Shown: positions 1 through 6,607, numbered from the stretch's first letter. The stretch is 11,279 nt of DNA from an uncultured Pseudomonadota bacterium (GCA_946480245.1 CAMLIZ010000151.1:1-11279), one strand, 5' to 3'. A program made the numbers and translations. The notes: generated by a model not told the origin, from the sequence alone.

Positions 1-83
1 TGATCGAGTTCCGCGCCGACCTGCCGAAGACACCGGTGGGCAAGATCCTGCGCCGCGAACTGCGCGACAAGAAAGCGGCGTAG
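1..83 (+). CDS. C-terminal end of an AMP-forming acyl-CoA synthetase-type enzyme (partial)
   Basis: Only the last 26 codons and the TAG stop (81-83) are in the window; the gene starts upstream. The visible tail carries PKTPVGKILRREL followed by RDKKAA. PxTxxGKxxRxxL is the conserved C-terminal (A10) motif of the ANL superfamily of AMP-forming acyl-CoA synthetases and ligases. Its lysine (in GKI) is the residue that helps catalyse adenylate formation from the carboxylic acid and ATP before CoA transfer. The substrate cannot be read from this fragment: fatty acid, short-chain acid and aromatic acid ligases share the motif. A perfect hairpin begins 4 nt after the stop. Family assignment is fairly sure; the specific enzyme is unknown. 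Confidence 0.8.
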   Translation, partial: IEFRADLPKTPVGKILRRELRDKKAA

Positions 84-86
84 CCG

Positions 87-110
87 GCCAAAGGCCTGCC
101 GGCCTTTGGC
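87..110 (+). terminator. Perfect 10-bp hairpin after the acyl-CoA synthetase gene
   Basis: GCCAAAGGCC (87-96) and GGCCTTTGGC (101-110) are perfect inverted repeats around the 4-nt loop TGCC. The hairpin sits between the upstream stop codon (81-83) and the rsmE start (124). The following bases (ACACTGCC) contain no T tract, so it is not a textbook intrinsic terminator. It could pause or end the upstream transcript, protect its 3' end, or lie in the leader of rsmE. The structure is certain; the terminator role is inferred. Confidence 0.5.
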
Positions 111-123
111 ACACTGCCGGCCC

Positions 124-861
124 ATGTCGGCCCCCCGCATCCACGTTCCCGCGCCCCTCGCCGAGGGGCAGCGATTGAGCCTGCCTGAAGGCGCGGCGCG
201 CCATGTGCAGGTGCTGCGCCTGCAGCCCGGCATGCCGCTGCTGCTGTTCAACGGCGAGGGCGGCGAGCATGCCGCCACGGTGCTGCGCATGGGTCGCAGC
301 GAGGTCGAGGTGGAGGTCGGCGCCCACGACGCGGTCGAGCGCGAGCTGCCGCTGTCCGTCACGCTGGCGCTCGGCGTGCCGACCAACGATCGCATGGATG
401 CGCTGGTGGAAAAGGCCACCGAGCTCGGCGCGCAGGCCATCCAGCCGCTGCTGTGCGAGCGCTCGGTGCTGCGCCTGGCGGGCGAGCGTGCCGAACGCCG
501 GCGCGAGCACTGGCAGGGCATTGCGCAGGCGGCCAGCGAGCAGAGCGGACGCACACGCGTGCCGCAGGTGGGCGCCGTACAGCCCTTGCTGCCATGGCTG
601 GGCTCGGGCCATGGGTCGCAAGCGCGCTGGCTGCTCAGCCTGGCCGACGACGCCACGCCGTTGGCGGTGGCGGCCCGCATGCCGGTGCAGGCCGTGCAAC
701 TACTCAGCGGCCCCGAAGGCGGGCTGGCGCCGGCCGAGGAGCGGGCCGCGCGCGATGCCGGCTTCGTGCCGGTGAGCCTGGGCGCGCGCGTGCTGCGCGC
801 CGACACGGCGCCGCTCGCCGCACTCGCCTGGCTCGCAGTGGCACAAGTTGAGCCGGCATGA
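124..861 (+). CDS. rsmE: 16S rRNA (uracil(1498)-N(3))-methyltransferase RsmE
   Basis: This 245-residue protein is the usual length for RsmE, the SPOUT-fold enzyme that uses S-adenosylmethionine to methylate N3 of U1498 in 16S rRNA on the assembled 30S subunit. An N-terminal PUA-like RNA-binding part (about residues 1-70: MSAPRIHV, ARHVQVLRL) is followed by the knotted methyltransferase domain. That domain holds the family motifs EKATELGA (97-104), the CERS segment (111-114), LLSGPEGGL (193-201) and SLGARVLRADTA (218-229), which form the SAM knot. I chose ATG 124 because the protein then begins like other RsmE proteins (M-x-RI-V). The frame is open further upstream to a TTG at 106, but that start falls inside the hairpin. 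No clear Shine-Dalgarno is seen. The next gene, a histidine kinase, starts 50 nt downstream on the same strand; the two may be co-transcribed but are not obviously related. Confidence 0.93.
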   Translation: MSAPRIHVPAPLAEGQRLSLPEGAARHVQVLRLQPGMPLLLFNGEGGEHAATVLRMGRSEVEVEVGAHDAVERELPLSVTLALGVPTNDRMDALVEKATELGAQAIQPLLCERSVLRLAGERAERRREHWQGIAQAASEQSGRTRVPQVGAVQPLLPWLGSGHGSQARWLLSLADDATPLAVAARMPVQAVQLLSGPEGGLAPAEERAARDAGFVPVSLGARVLRADTAPLAALAWLAVAQVEPA

Positions 862-884
862 TCGACGGCTGCGATTAAGCTTGC

Positions 885-904
885 GGCTGCCGTTGATGGC
901 AGCC
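885..904 (+). repeat. Short inverted repeat in the rsmE–histidine kinase gap
   Basis: GGCTGCC (885-891) and GGCAGCC (898-904) form a perfect 7-bp stem with the loop GTTGAT. It lies in the 50-nt gap between the rsmE stop (859-861) and the kinase ATG (912), ending 7 nt before that ATG. There is no T tract after it. In RNA it would occupy the place where a ribosome binding site should be, and no good Shine-Dalgarno is otherwise visible, so it could lower translation of the kinase. The structure is seen; the role is a guess. Confidence 0.4.
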
Positions 905-911
905 CGAGCCG

Positions 912-2291
912 ATGCAAATGCTGGACGCCTATGCCGCCTTCGGAGCCGTGAGCTTCGTCGTGCTGGCGTTGCTGCATGGCCTCGTGTGGCAGGTGCAGAG
1001 GGAACGCTGGTCGCTGGCGTTCGCCGCCGCCTTTGCCATCGGTGCCGCGGTGTACGGCTTCGATGCGTCGCTGCGGCCGGCTGGCGACCATCCGCACCCG
1101 CTGGCGTCGGTGATGGCGCTCACCGCGCTGACCCTGTTGCTGGTCGGCATGATCGACTACGTGGGCGTGAGCGGCCCGCTGGCGCGCCGGCTGCGGCTGG
1201 GTGCCATCGGGGCCGGGGCGCTGTGGCTGGTGCTCGTCGTCAGCGGCGCGCTGACGCGGCTGCAGGCCTTGGCCGGCATGTCGCTGTTTCTGGTCGGGCA
1301 GGCGGCACTGGCGGTGTGGGCGATGCGGCGCGAGCCGCGACGCGGCCACGGCTTCGTGGCGCTGGCGCTCACGCTGTACCCGATGGTCGTGCTGGCCGGC
1401 GCGCTGGGCTGGGTGCCCGTGCCGCTGTTGCGCTACCTCGTGATCCTGCCGATCGTGACCACCGGCATGACGGTGCTCACCACCGGCCTGCTGCGCGCCC
1501 ATCGGCGGGCCGGCGAGGAACTGCAGCGCCGCGAGCAAGCCGAGGAGGCGATGCGTGCGCTCAATGCCACGCTGGAGCAGCGCGTGGCGCAACGCACGGC
1601 CGAGCTGCACGAGATGGTGGACGGCCTGGAAAGCTTCAACCGCACGGTGTCGCATGACCTGCGCGGCCCGCTGGGCGGAATCGCAGGCGTGGCGCGCCTG
1701 GCCCGCCAGGCGCTGGCGCACGGCGACCTCGGTGCCGGGCAGCAGATGCTGGACGTGATCGCTGCGCAGGCCGAGGACTCCGCGGCCCTGGTGAACGACC
1801 TGCTCGCGCTCGCGCGGGTGGGCGACGCGACCCTGAAGGCCCAACCGCTCGCGCTGGAGCCGCTGGTGCAGGAGACGCTGCAGGCCCTGCAGCGCATCGA
1901 ACCCGAGGCCGTCGCATTGCCGGTCACGGTGCAGCCGCTGCCCCGCGTGAAGGCCGACCCCGCCCTGCTGCGGCAGGTGTACGTCAACCTGGTGGGCAAC
2001 GCGCTGAAGTTCACGCGCGACGTGCCGCAGCCGCGGATCGAGATCGGCGCGCACAACGAAAACGGGGCGCTGGTGCTGTTCGTGCGCGACAACGGCGTGG
2101 GCTTCGACGCCGACGCGGCGGCGCGGCTGTTCCAGCCGTTCCAGCGCCTGCACGGCCAGCGCTTTCCGGGGCACGGCGTGGGCCTGAGCATCGTCAAGCG
2201 CATCGTCGAGCGGCACGGCGGGCGCGTCTGGGCCCACGCGAACCCGGGCGCGGGGGCGACCTTCTTCTTTACGCTGGGCTCGGCCTCATAG
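912..2291 (+). CDS. Membrane-bound sensor histidine kinase (orphan)
   Basis: This 459-residue two-component sensor is expected to autophosphorylate on a histidine with ATP and pass the phosphate to a response regulator. The N-terminal third (about 7-195) is a chain of roughly seven hydrophobic segments (near 8-28, 34-52, 63-83, 93-112, 116-137, 146-167, 173-194) with short loops. It is therefore an integral-membrane sensor with no large periplasmic domain. A coiled-coil linker (200-240) contains LNATLEQRVAQRTAEL, a common pre-HisKA signature. HisKA has the H-box SHDLRGPL with phospho-acceptor His248. The HATPase domain shows the N-box NLVGNALKF (Asn363), G1 DNGVGF (Asp393) and G2 GHGVGLSIV (420-428). 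ATG 912 is the first start after an in-frame TGA at 894-896; an ATG two codons later is possible. No response regulator is adjacent. The signal sensed is unknown. The stop lies within the 6-nt convergent overlap with rlmL. Confidence 0.88.
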   Translation: MQMLDAYAAFGAVSFVVLALLHGLVWQVQRERWSLAFAAAFAIGAAVYGFDASLRPAGDHPHPLASVMALTALTLLLVGMIDYVGVSGPLARRLRLGAIGAGALWLVLVVSGALTRLQALAGMSLFLVGQAALAVWAMRREPRRGHGFVALALTLYPMVVLAGALGWVPVPLLRYLVILPIVTTGMTVLTTGLLRAHRRAGEELQRREQAEEAMRALNATLEQRVAQRTAELHEMVDGLESFNRTVSHDLRGPLGGIAGVARLARQALAHGDLGAGQQMLDVIAAQAEDSAALVNDLLALARVGDATLKAQPLALEPLVQETLQALQRIEPEAVALPVTVQPLPRVKADPALLRQVYVNLVGNALKFTRDVPQPRIEIGAHNENGALVLFVRDNGVGFDADAAARLFQPFQRLHGQRFPGHGVGLSIVKRIVERHGGRVWAHANPGAGATFFFTLGSAS

Positions 2292-3536
2292 CCCTGGTTC
2301 GTCGTTCGGCGCCGGACGGGCCATGCGCCCGGCCACGAGGTCGAAGCGGAACAGGCGGCATTCGATCGGCCCGTTCCACAACGGTACGCGCCGGCTCTCC
2401 TTCAGGCGCATCTGCGAAGGCAGCTTCATGTCCGGGCTCAGGATCCACGCGGTCCATCCGGTGTAGTGCTTCTTCCAGTGCGAGGCGAGCTGGGTGAAGA
2501 ACTCGCCCGATTCAGCGCCTGCCTCGAAGCCCTGTCGCACCGCGCGCGCTGCGCCGCGGCCCTTGGGCTCGATGCGCTCGCCGTACGGCGGGTTCAGCAT
2601 CAAGGTGCCCGCGGGCACCGGCGCCGGGCGCTGCAGCGCGTCGGCGGTCTTGAACTCGATCGCGTGCCGTACACCGGCGCGCTCGGCGTTGCGCGTGGCG
2701 AAATCGGTCATGCGGAACGACACGTCGCCGGCAAACACCGGCGTGGCCGGCACGTGCACGCGCGCCCTCGCCGCCTGCTTCAGCTGCTGCCATTGCGGCA
2801 ACGCGGCGCGAAACGGTGGCATGCGCTCGAACGCGAAGCGCCGCAGTGACCCGGGCGCGATGCCGCACGCGAGCTGTGCCGCCTCGATCGCGATCGTGCC
2901 GGCGCCGCAGCAGGGGTCGAGCAAGGGGCCGTCGGCTTCGCGGCCCTGCCAGCCGGCGGCTGCCAGCATTGCAGCCGCCAGCGTCTCCTTCAGCGGGGCC
3001 TCGCCGGTGTCGTCGCGCCAGCCGCGCTTGAACAGCGCCTCGCCGGAGGTGTCCACGTACAGCGTGGCCTCGTCGGCGCTGAGGTGCAGCAGCAGCGGCA
3101 GGTGCGGGCGCTGCGTGTCCACGCTGGGCCGCTCGCCGGTGGCCTCGCGCAGCACGTCGCACACGGCGTCCTTGATGCGCAGCGCCGCGAAATTCAGGCT
3201 CTTCAGCGGCGAGCGCGTGGCGGTGACGTCCACCTTGAGCGTCTCGCGCGGCGTGATCCACGCGCGCCAGTCGATCCTGCGGGCCAGGTCGTACAGATCC
3301 TGTTCGGCGCGATAGCCGGCGTGCACCAGCGGCCACAGCACGCGTTGCGCCAGGCGGCTTTCGAGGTTGCAGTGCATTGCCAGCAGCGGCACCTCGTCGA
3401 CACGGTTCGCGTGCACCACCACGCCGCCGCGCCACGGTTCGATGCGCGCTGCGCTCAGGGCCGGCAGGCGCTGCAGCTCCTCGACCAGCAAGGCCTCGAC
3501 GCCCTGGGCGCAAGGCAGGAAAAGGGCGGGGATCAC
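2286..3536 (-). CDS. rlmL: THUMP-domain 23S rRNA guanine-N2 methyltransferase, RlmL type
   Basis: This 416-residue class I SAM-dependent RNA methyltransferase has an N-terminal THUMP RNA-binding region (about 45-155) and then a UPF0020/N6-adenine-type methylase domain. SAM motif I is LLDPCCGAGTIAIEAA (205-220) and catalytic motif IV is MLNPPYGER (313-321). In E. coli the matching part of RlmL makes m2G2445 in 23S rRNA and is fused to RlmK. Here only the RlmL half is present, so the fusion is absent. The exact target base is inferred from family. The start is GTG (3536-3534), the first four bases of which (GTGA) contain the rpoN stop TGA; AAGGA lies just upstream inside rpoN. This indicates translational coupling to rpoN. 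Its stop (TGA, plus-strand tca at 2286-2288) abuts the convergent kinase stop with no room for a terminator. Family call is firm, substrate specificity less so. Confidence 0.85.
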   Translation of the reverse strand: MIPALFLPCAQGVEALLVEELQRLPALSAARIEPWRGGVVVHANRVDEVPLLAMHCNLESRLAQRVLWPLVHAGYRAEQDLYDLARRIDWRAWITPRETLKVDVTATRSPLKSLNFAALRIKDAVCDVLREATGERPSVDTQRPHLPLLLHLSADEATLYVDTSGEALFKRGWRDDTGEAPLKETLAAAMLAAAGWQGREADGPLLDPCCGAGTIAIEAAQLACGIAPGSLRRFAFERMPPFRAALPQWQQLKQAARARVHVPATPVFAGDVSFRMTDFATRNAERAGVRHAIEFKTADALQRPAPVPAGTLMLNPPYGERIEPKGRGAARAVRQGFEAGAESGEFFTQLASHWKKHYTGWTAWILSPDMKLPSQMRLKESRRVPLWNGPIECRLFRFDLVAGRMARPAPNDEPGL

Positions 3537-5053
3537 AGGTCCTTGCGCAGGTTGGCGGGCGCAATCTTCAGCGCCTCGCGGTACTTGGCCACCGTGCGGC
3601 GCGCCACCTGGATGCCCTGCTCCTCCAGCATCTGGCTGAGCTGGCTGTCCGACAGCGGCTTCTTGGGATCCTCGGCCGCCACCAGCTGCTTGATCAGCGC
3701 CCGCACGGCGGTGCTGGACGCGTTGCCGCCGGCCTCGGTGTTGAGCGACGAGCCGAAGAAGTACTTGAGTTCGAAGGTGCCGAACAGCGTGGCCATGTAC
3801 TTGGCCGTGGTCACGCGCGAAATGGTCGACTCGTGCAGGCCCAGCTCGTCGGCGATCTCGCGCAGCACCAGCGGCTTCATCGCGATCTCGCCGTGCGTGA
3901 AGAAGTTCTTCTGCCGCTCCACGATGGCCTGGCTGACGCGCAGGATGGTGTCGAAGCGCTGCTGGATGTTCTTCATGAACCAGCGCGCTTCCTGCAGCCG
4001 CGCGCTGAGGTTGGAGGCGCCGCCGCGGTTACCGCGGATGGCTTGCGCGTACAGGTCGTTGATGCGCAGCTTGGGCATCACGTCGGGGTTGAGCACGGCC
4101 TTCCAGTTGCGTCCGGCCTTCTGCACGATCACGTCGGGCACGATGATGTGCGACTCGGCGCGCGAGAATGGCCGGCCCGGCTTGGGCTCGCAGCTGACGA
4201 TCAACCCTTGGGCGGCCTTCAGGAGTTCTTCGTCGGCGCCGGTGGCGGCCATCAGCTTCTTCATGTCGCGCCGCGCCAGCAGGTCCAGGTGCTGCTTGCA
4301 CACGATGATGGCCACCATCTGCGCCTCGCTGCGTGGCTTGGCGCGCAGCTGCAAGGTCAGGCATTCGGCCAGCGAGCGCGCGCCCACGCCCAGCGGCTCC
4401 AGGCTCTGCAGCCACTTGAGCGCGCATTGCAGTCGGTCGAGCAGCTCCTCGCGCGCGGCGCCGTCGTCGTCGTCGTCGAGCAGGCGCTGCGCGATCTCGT
4501 CCAGCGGGTCGACCAGGTAGCCGTCCTCGTCGAGCGACTCGATCAGCACGAACAGCGCGGCTGCATCTTCGGGCGACAGGCGCATGCCCGACATCTGGTT
4601 GCGCAGGTGCTCCTGCAGCGACGGGCCGGAGCCGCCACGCTCCTGTGGCTCGAAGTCGTCATCGCCGTTGGCGCTGCCGCTGGCGAGCGACGGCGTCTCG
4701 CGGATGCCGTCGAAGTCGTCGCGCTCGGTGCCGTTCTCCCAGTCGTCGCGCTCGGCCACGCCGAACTCGGCGCTGTCCACGCCATTGGCGTCGTCGCCCG
4801 CGGTGGTCTCGGCCGCGGCGCTCTCGCCCTCGTCGCTGCTGCTGGCGGTGCGCTCCGGCACGCTGCGCTCGAGCGAACTCTCGAACGGCGTCGGCGCCTC
4901 CTCGTCCATCTCGAGGAACGGGTTCTGCTCGAGCATCTGCTCGACTTCCTGGTGCAGCTCCAGCGTGGACAGCTGCAACAGGCGGATCGACTGCTGCAGC
5001 TGAGGCGTGAGCGCCAGGTGCTGCGACAGGCGGACCTGCAAGGAGGGTTTCAT
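3533..5053 (-). CDS. rpoN: RNA polymerase sigma-54 factor RpoN
   Basis: This 506-residue protein is sigma-54, which directs RNA polymerase to -24/-12 promoters and needs AAA+ activators to open them. Region I is a typical Gln/Leu-rich activator-interacting N-terminus (LTPQLQQSIRLLQLSTLEL, 15-33, then QMLEQNPFLE). Region II (about 50-145) is long, acidic and low in complexity. The core-binding domain follows (about 146-340), then a helix-turn-helix (LREIADELGLHESTISRV, 397-414) and the RpoN box ARRTVAKYRE (484-493), which reads the -24 element. A run of five Asp codons (GAC x5, plus strand 4463-4477) encodes residues 193-197. ATG 5053 gives the canonical N-terminus; a Shine-Dalgarno is weak. 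The start is 14 nt after the lptB stop, so lptA-lptB-rpoN are probably one transcript, and the stop overlaps rlmL by 4 nt. All key motifs are intact, so the protein should be functional. Confidence 0.97.
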   Translation of the reverse strand: MKPSLQVRLSQHLALTPQLQQSIRLLQLSTLELHQEVEQMLEQNPFLEMDEEAPTPFESSLERSVPERTASSSDEGESAAAETTAGDDANGVDSAEFGVAERDDWENGTERDDFDGIRETPSLASGSANGDDDFEPQERGGSGPSLQEHLRNQMSGMRLSPEDAAALFVLIESLDEDGYLVDPLDEIAQRLLDDDDDGAAREELLDRLQCALKWLQSLEPLGVGARSLAECLTLQLRAKPRSEAQMVAIIVCKQHLDLLARRDMKKLMAATGADEELLKAAQGLIVSCEPKPGRPFSRAESHIIVPDVIVQKAGRNWKAVLNPDVMPKLRINDLYAQAIRGNRGGASNLSARLQEARWFMKNIQQRFDTILRVSQAIVERQKNFFTHGEIAMKPLVLREIADELGLHESTISRVTTAKYMATLFGTFELKYFFGSSLNTEAGGNASSTAVRALIKQLVAAEDPKKPLSDSQLSQMLEEQGIQVARRTVAKYREALKIAPANLRKDL

Positions 5054-5067
5054 GGGAACTGCGAACC

Positions 5068-5829
5068 CTACATGCGGAAGTGCTCGCCGAGGTACACCTT
5101 GCGCACGTCGGCGTTCTCGACGATCTCGTGCGGCGTGCCCTGCGCCAGCACGCTGCCGTCGCTGATGATGTATGCGCGGTCGCAGATGCCCAGCGTCTCG
5201 CGCACGTTGTGGTCGGTGATCAGCACGCCGATGCCGCGCGCCTTGAGGAAGCTGATGATGCGCTGGATCTCGATCACCGCGATCGGGTCGACGCCGGCGA
5301 ACGGCTCGTCGAGCAGGATGAAACGCGGCTGCGTGGCCAGGGCACGAGCGATCTCCACGCGCCGCCGCTCGCCGCCCGACAGCGCCGGCGCCGGGCTGGT
5401 GCGCAGCTTTTCGATGCTCAGGTCCTCGAGCAGGCCCTGCAGCAGCTTGTCGATCTGCGCCTTCTTCAGCGGTCGCCCGTCCGCACCGAGCTGCAGCTCG
5501 AGCACCGCACGGATGTTCTCCTCGACCGTGAGCTTGCGGAAGATCGACGCCTCCTGCGGCAGGTACGACAGCCCCAGGCGCGAGCGCTGGTGAATCGGCC
5601 GGTGCTGCACCGCCTCGCCGTCGATGCGGATCTCGCCGGCGTCGGCGCGCACCAGGCCCACGATCATGTAGAAGCTGGTGGTCTTGCCGGCGCCGTTGGG
5701 CCCGAGCAGCCCCACCACTTCCCCGGCGCCCACGGCAAGGTGCACGTTCTTGACCACCTTGCGCGAGCCGTAGGCCTTCTGCAGGCCGTCGACCTCGAGG
5801 CGGCTCGGGGCCGCCATCACTGCGCTCAT
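5068..5829 (-). CDS. lptB: Lipopolysaccharide export ABC transporter ATP-binding protein LptB
   Basis: This 253-residue protein is the cytoplasmic ATPase of the LptB2FGC complex, which pulls lipopolysaccharide from the inner membrane into the Lpt bridge. All ABC ATPase motifs are present: Walker [10 protein letters not shown] (43-51), Q-loop LPQEASIF (90-97), signature LSGGERRR (150-157), Walker [14 protein letters not shown] (170-182, catalytic Glu175) and H-loop His207. PFAGVDP and the [13 protein letters not shown] stretch are typical of LptB. I chose ATG 5829 because GGGG lies 5 nt upstream and the TGA of the preceding mini-ORF overlaps it. The frame is open to a GTG at 5847, but that lies in the palindromic repeat and adds only six residues. 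The gene sits between lptA and rpoN, the common proteobacterial order. The unusual feature is the repeat unit separating it from lptA. Confidence 0.96.
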   Translation of the reverse strand: MSAVMAAPSRLEVDGLQKAYGSRKVVKNVHLAVGAGEVVGLLGPNGAGKTTSFYMIVGLVRADAGEIRIDGEAVQHRPIHQRSRLGLSYLPQEASIFRKLTVEENIRAVLELQLGADGRPLKKAQIDKLLQGLLEDLSIEKLRTSPAPALSGGERRRVEIARALATQPRFILLDEPFAGVDPIAVIEIQRIISFLKARGIGVLITDHNVRETLGICDRAYIISDGSVLAQGTPHEIVENADVRKVYLGEHFRM

Positions 5830-5908
5830 CGTGGCCCCCGACGGCACTGCGTGCCGGTCCCCGCGAGGGGGAGCGAGCGCCTTCGGAGCGGCCGTGCGGC
5901 GCTCATCG
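5822..5908 (-). repeat. 77-bp hairpin-rich unit with 10-bp direct repeats between lptA and lptB
   Basis: On the minus strand the word CGATGAGCGC occurs at 5908-5899 and again at 5831-5822, exactly 77 bp apart. Between the copies lie three inverted repeats: GAGCGCC/GGCGCTC (5898-5904 with 5875-5881), CCCC/GGGG with loop TCGC (5867-5870 with 5859-5862), and CGGCAC/GTGCCG with loop GCA (5851-5856 with 5842-5847). Removing one copy plus the unit would restore a plain lptA–lptB ATGA overlap. This is the layout expected of an inserted REP-like or miniature palindromic element with a target duplication. Similar intergenic hairpin sequences are, as I recall, dispersed in some Burkholderiales genomes, but I cannot check that here. 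The second CGATGAGCGC could also be chance, since lptB may simply begin ATG-AGC-GCA. Confidence 0.55.
5826..5906 (-). CDS. 26-codon open frame bridging lptA and lptB
   Basis: The frame reads ATG-AGC-GCC-GCA-CGG-CCG and continues through 26 sense codons to TGA. Its ATG (5906-5904) overlaps the lptA stop as ATGA, and its stop (5828-5826) overlaps the lptB ATG as ATGA. The end of lptA supplies a purine-rich GGGGAAGGG just upstream that could act as a ribosome binding site. The peptide is Arg-rich (8 of 26) with no recognisable domain, and almost all of it is encoded by the hairpin unit described separately. The likely role, if translated, is to carry ribosomes across the repeat so that lptB stays coupled to lptA. 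The peptide itself may have no function. The frame and overlaps are seen directly; translation is inferred. Confidence 0.35.
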   Translation of the reverse strand: MSAARPLRRRSLPLAGTGTQCRRGPR

Positions 5909-6529
5909 CCCTTCCCCGAGCGACCCCGAAGGCTTCAGCGGCGGACGAGGTTCGTTGCGCGCCGGCTCGGAGGCCGCCTTGGGCGGGGGCGTGAGCACCG
6001 CGCGCACGCGGCCGCTCGGGTTGGACGGCGTCACGTTCGTGGGGCCGCCTTCCACGCTGAACACTTCGGCCACGTTGTCGTAGGTGATCTCGTTGCCGGT
6101 CAGTTCGTCGGCCAGGGCCGCGCCGCGCAGCCGGCGCACCTGTGCATGGCCGATGAAGCGCACCTTGTCGGTCGCGCCGTCGTATTCGATGCGATCGGCA
6201 AAGCCCTCGACGTATTCGTCCACGCCTTCGCGCTTCTGCCGGAAGCTGGCCGGCCGGCCGGCACTGCCCAACGCCGTGGCGCTGCGAAAGCCCTGCGGCG
6301 TCTCGCGCACTTCAACCCGCTCGGCGCGCATGGTCAAGGTGCCCTGGTTGATCACGACGTTGCCACTGAACGCCACCACCTGCTTCAGGAGGTCCACCGT
6401 GCTTTGCTGGTCGGCGCTGATCGTCACCGGCTGGTTGCGATCGGCGGTCTCGGCGCGCGCCGACAGCACCGCGCAGGCCAGGGCCAGCGCCAGGATGCGG
6501 GGCAAGGGGGTGGTCAGGAGATGCTTCAT
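5903..6529 (-). CDS. lptA: Lipopolysaccharide transport periplasmic protein LptA
   Basis: This 208-residue precursor belongs to LptA, the periplasmic beta-jellyroll protein that bridges LptC and LptD and shuttles lipopolysaccharide across the periplasm. The N-terminus is a signal peptide: KHLL, then a hydrophobic core (12-22), with likely cleavage after VLSARA (about residue 26). The OstA/LptA_N domain covers about 33-160, with [31 protein letters not shown] and a repeat of the pattern at [21 protein letters not shown] and NEITYDN. A Pro-rich tail (181-208) follows. I chose ATG 6529 because it gives a compact signal peptide. An ATG at 6553 is in frame but overlaps the best -10 candidate. The usual upstream partner lptC is absent here: dsbA lies upstream behind a terminator-like hairpin. 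The stop overlaps a small open frame leading to lptB. Confidence 0.9.
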   Translation of the reverse strand: MKHLLTTPLPRILALALACAVLSARAETADRNQPVTISADQQSTVDLLKQVVAFSGNVVINQGTLTMRAERVEVRETPQGFRSATALGSAGRPASFRQKREGVDEYVEGFADRIEYDGATDKVRFIGHAQVRRLRGAALADELTGNEITYDNVAEVFSVEGGPTNVTPSNPSGRVRAVLTPPPKAASEPARNEPRPPLKPSGSLGEGR

Positions 6530-6551
6530 TGCGGCATGGAACTTGCAGACC

Positions 6552-6582
6552 ATTCTAACGAGGGTCGCTCGCTCCGCCGCAA
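6552..6582 (-). promoter_or_regulatory. Candidate sigma-70-type promoter for lptA-lptB-rpoN
   Basis: On the minus strand TAGAAT (6557-6552) matches 5 of 6 bases of the -10 consensus. TTGCGG (6582-6577) is a weak -35 at a long 19-bp spacing. Transcription would start near 6545, about 16 nt before the lptA ATG at 6529. It fits the need for a separate promoter, because a terminator-like hairpin lies between dsbA and lptA. The sequence match is modest, so this is a suggestion only. Confidence 0.35.
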
Positions 6583-6583
6583 G

Positions 6584-6607
6584 CCGGCGGCGAATATCCG
6601 CCGCCGG
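6584..6607 (-). repeat. Perfect 9-bp GC palindrome upstream of the lptA promoter
   Basis: CCGGCGGCG (6584-6592) and CGCCGCCGG (6599-6607) are perfect inverted repeats around a 6-nt AT-rich centre (AATATC). It lies between the U-rich stretch after the dsbA terminator stem and the candidate lptA -35 element. No T run follows it in either direction. It could be a second part of the terminator region, a protein-binding operator, or a dispersed palindrome. The structure is certain, the role unknown. Confidence 0.45.

Noticed and set aside
848..1657. A 269-codon plus-strand frame overlapping the start of the histidine kinase
   Set aside because: Arg/Ala/Gly-rich out-of-frame reading of the kinase. 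The kinase frame holds the transmembrane and HisKA signatures.
4463..4477. (GTC)5 as a phase-variable simple repeat
   Set aside because: A triplet repeat cannot shift the frame, five units are short, and the run lies in an acidic part of an otherwise intact RpoN. It is kept only as a minor length-variation note.
3377..5593. A 738-codon plus-strand open frame antisense to rpoN and lptB
   Set aside because: It is an antisense shadow. The composition is Arg/Ala/Leu-rich with no motifs, while the minus strand encodes complete RpoN and LptB with all key residues.
5830..5847. GTG 5847 as the lptB start
   Set aside because: It lies inside the palindromic repeat, adds six residues not expected for LptB, and ATG 5829 has a better-placed GGGG and the ATGA overlap.
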